Below are positions 5,778 through 6,924 of a DNA stretch of 6,924 nt, one piece after another. The notes below the pieces were generated by a model, which did not search any database, was not told the origin of the DNA, and saw nothing but the letters and a program-made list of their open reading frames with translations. Source of the DNA: CAYVKY01 sp964452115 (GTDB taxonomy: Bacteria; Bacteroidota; Ignavibacteria; Tepidaquicellales; Tepidaquicellaceae); assembly GCA_964452115.1 (NCBI GenBank), contig CAYVKY010000123.1:1-6924 (forward strand), written 5' to 3'. How positions within the stretch are numbered: position 1 is the first letter of the stretch; every line of letters starts with the position of its first letter. Made by a program: the position numbers and the translations under genes.

Positions 5778-6339
5778 AAACAAGTTTATGGCGGCGGCAG
5801 GTGATGATGTGGTCATTAATCATACCGGATGCCTGCATAAAAGCGTAGCAGATAACCGAGCCTGCGAATTTAAACCCGCGGCTGATGAGGTCTTTGCTCA
5901 TTGCGTCCGATTCCTTAGATTTGGCGGGAATTTCGCTGAGGGAGTTAAATTTATTTACGATTGGTTTCCCGCCGGTGAACTGCCAGATGTATTTGTCAAA
6001 ACTTCCGAATTCTTTTTGTATTTTCAGAAACTGTTTTGCGTTTGTGACGGCAGCATTTATTTTAAGTTTATTCCTGATGATGCCTTCATTTTTCTGAAGC
6101 GATTCGATTTTCCGTTTACCGTATTTTGAAATTTTTTCCGCATCAAAATTGTCAAATGCCTTTCTGAAATTATCGCGTTTATTCAGGATTGTGTTCCAGC
6201 TCAAGCCCGCCTGAAAAGCGTCCAGCAGCAGAAACTCAAACAGTTTTCTGTCATCGTGAAGCGGCACGCCCCATTCAGTGTCGTGATAGTTTTTCATTAA
6301 CAGGTTTGCCGATGTCCAGCCACAGTCTTTATTTTCCAT
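5764..6339 (-). CDS. tag: DNA-3-methyladenine glycosylase I
   Basis: This base-excision repair enzyme removes 3-methyladenine from alkylated DNA. It is 191 residues long, against about 187 for E. coli Tag, and aligns along its full length. It shows CGW near the start, YHDTEWGVPLHD, QAGLSW, GIIRNKLKI, the SEIP segment, SDAMSKDLISRGFKFAGS and ICYAFMQASGMINDH. The Zn ligands correspond to C6, H19, H177 and C181. The base-contacting Glu38 of E. coli Tag aligns with Asp40 (LLLDAFQAGLSW), a conservative change. I start at the ATG at 6339-6337, because MENKDCGW matches the family N-terminus; the longer open frame to 6414 lies inside gatA. Its first 11 bases overlap the gatA 3' end, which suggests coupled translation. 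No Shine-Dalgarno is visible. Confidence 0.95.
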   Translation of the reverse strand: MENKDCGWTSANLLMKNYHDTEWGVPLHDDRKLFEFLLLDAFQAGLSWNTILNKRDNFRKAFDNFDAEKISKYGKRKIESLQKNEGIIRNKLKINAAVTNAKQFLKIQKEFGSFDKYIWQFTGGKPIVNKFNSLSEIPAKSKESDAMSKDLISRGFKFAGSVICYAFMQASGMINDHIITCRRHKLVSKIK

Positions 6340-6924
6340 ATATTTTATTTGTAATTTTATTCCACATTTTAAGTAAACCTTCCTCGTTGAATTTACCCGC
6401 GAAAATCTGCACACCGAATGGAAGTCCTTGTTTGTCGGTGCCTGCGGGAATTGATATGGCAGGTATTCCCGCCAGATTTGCAGACGCGGTAAATATATCG
6501 CTTTGATACATACTCAGCGGGTTCTCCGTCTTTCCGCCCAATTCGAATGCAGTTGACGGAGTTGCCGGAGTCAATATAAAATCAACATTTTTAAATGCAC
6601 TTATAAATTCATCCGATATTTTCATCCTGACTTTTTGCGCTTGTCCGTAATATTTATCATAGTAGCCGCCCGAAAGTGCGAAAGTGCCGAGCATAATTCT
6701 CCGTTTAACTTCAGCGCCAAATCCTTCGCTCCGCGTTTTAACATACATCTCTTCCGTATCGGAAATATTCTGAGCGCGGTTTCCGTATCTTACCCCGTCG
6801 TATCTCGCAAGATTTGCAGATGCCTCAGCGTCAGAGATAATATGATATGCAGGTAATACATATTTAGTGTGAGGAAGTGAAATATTTATAATTTTAAAAC
6901 CTTGTGACTTAAGAGAACTGATTA
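6329..6924 (-). CDS. gatA: Glutamyl-tRNA(Gln)/aspartyl-tRNA(Asn) amidotransferase subunit A, C-terminal part
   Basis: GatA is the amidase subunit of GatCAB, which converts Glu-tRNA(Gln), and often Asp-tRNA(Asn), to the amidated forms. About the last 197 residues are in the window, and the frame stays open to its right edge. Near the edge I read SDAEASANLARYDGVRYG, a GatA hallmark. It is followed by EMYVKTRSEGFGAEVKRR, IMLGTFALSGGYYDKYYG, the segment ILTPATPSTAF, and AGIPAISIPAG with GLPFGVQI near the end. The catalytic Lys and the two Ser residues lie upstream, outside the window. An apparent Met start at 6748 is internal. The stop (6331-6329) lies inside the first codons of tag, giving an 11-bp overlap. 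The presence of GatA implies tRNA-dependent amidation in this organism. Confidence 0.96.
   Translation of the reverse strand, partial: ISSLKSQGFKIINISLPHTKYVLPAYHIISDAEASANLARYDGVRYGNRAQNISDTEEMYVKTRSEGFGAEVKRRIMLGTFALSGGYYDKYYGQAQKVRMKISDEFISAFKNVDFILTPATPSTAFELGGKTENPLSMYQSDIFTASANLAGIPAISIPAGTDKQGLPFGVQIFAGKFNEEGLLKMWNKITNKIYGK

Noticed and set aside
6189..6506. 105-residue plus-strand open frame over tag and gatA
   Set aside because: It is antisense to two well-recognised overlapping genes and shows no family resemblance.

Overview
The window most likely comes from a diderm bacterium of the Bacteroidota/Ignavibacteria (FCB) side of the tree. This is inferred from several signs, none of them decisive: an LptF/LptG-type lipopolysaccharide exporter subunit, gene starts with no visible Shine-Dalgarno, very AT-rich gaps between genes of moderate GC, a short bacterial-type SRP RNA, a GatA amidotransferase subunit, and hairpin-bearing intergenic repeats.

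Layout. Positions 1-183 hold four copies of a 50-bp tandem repeat, each with an ACCCC/GGGGT hairpin. A possible promoter and a very AT-rich leader follow, leading into kbl (glycine C-acetyltransferase, 314-1570). A short spacer with AATTAAG heptamers and a long GC-rich hairpin precedes an LptF/LptG-family permease (1652-2953). The gap after it is filled by the SRP RNA gene (about 2975-3072, ending in a run of T). Only 28 bases later a Gfo/Idh/MocA-family oxidoreductase begins (3101-4105). A two-component operon follows: a PhoB/OmpR-type response regulator (4182-4877) and a PhoR-like histidine kinase (4887-5761). The kinase is cut by a run of exactly 100 N (5294-5393), which removes the histidine box. 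On the opposite strand, converging on the kinase, lie tag (3-methyladenine DNA glycosylase I, 5764-6339) and the C-terminal part of gatA (6329 to beyond the window end), which overlap by 11 bp.

The genes do not form one pathway. They are housekeeping functions: threonine/glycine catabolism, LPS export, co-translational protein targeting, signalling, DNA repair and tRNA-dependent amidation. I see no new multi-gene system. The points most worth checking are: three 11-bp-spaced repeats resembling a Pho box upstream of the PhoB/PhoR-like pair; the missing catalytic His in the Gfo/Idh/MocA protein; that gene's apparent dependence on transcription through the SRP RNA; the assembly gap, whose true length must leave remainder 2 on division by 3 if the kinase is intact; and the 50-bp repeat, whose core is nearly invariant while its spacer varies.
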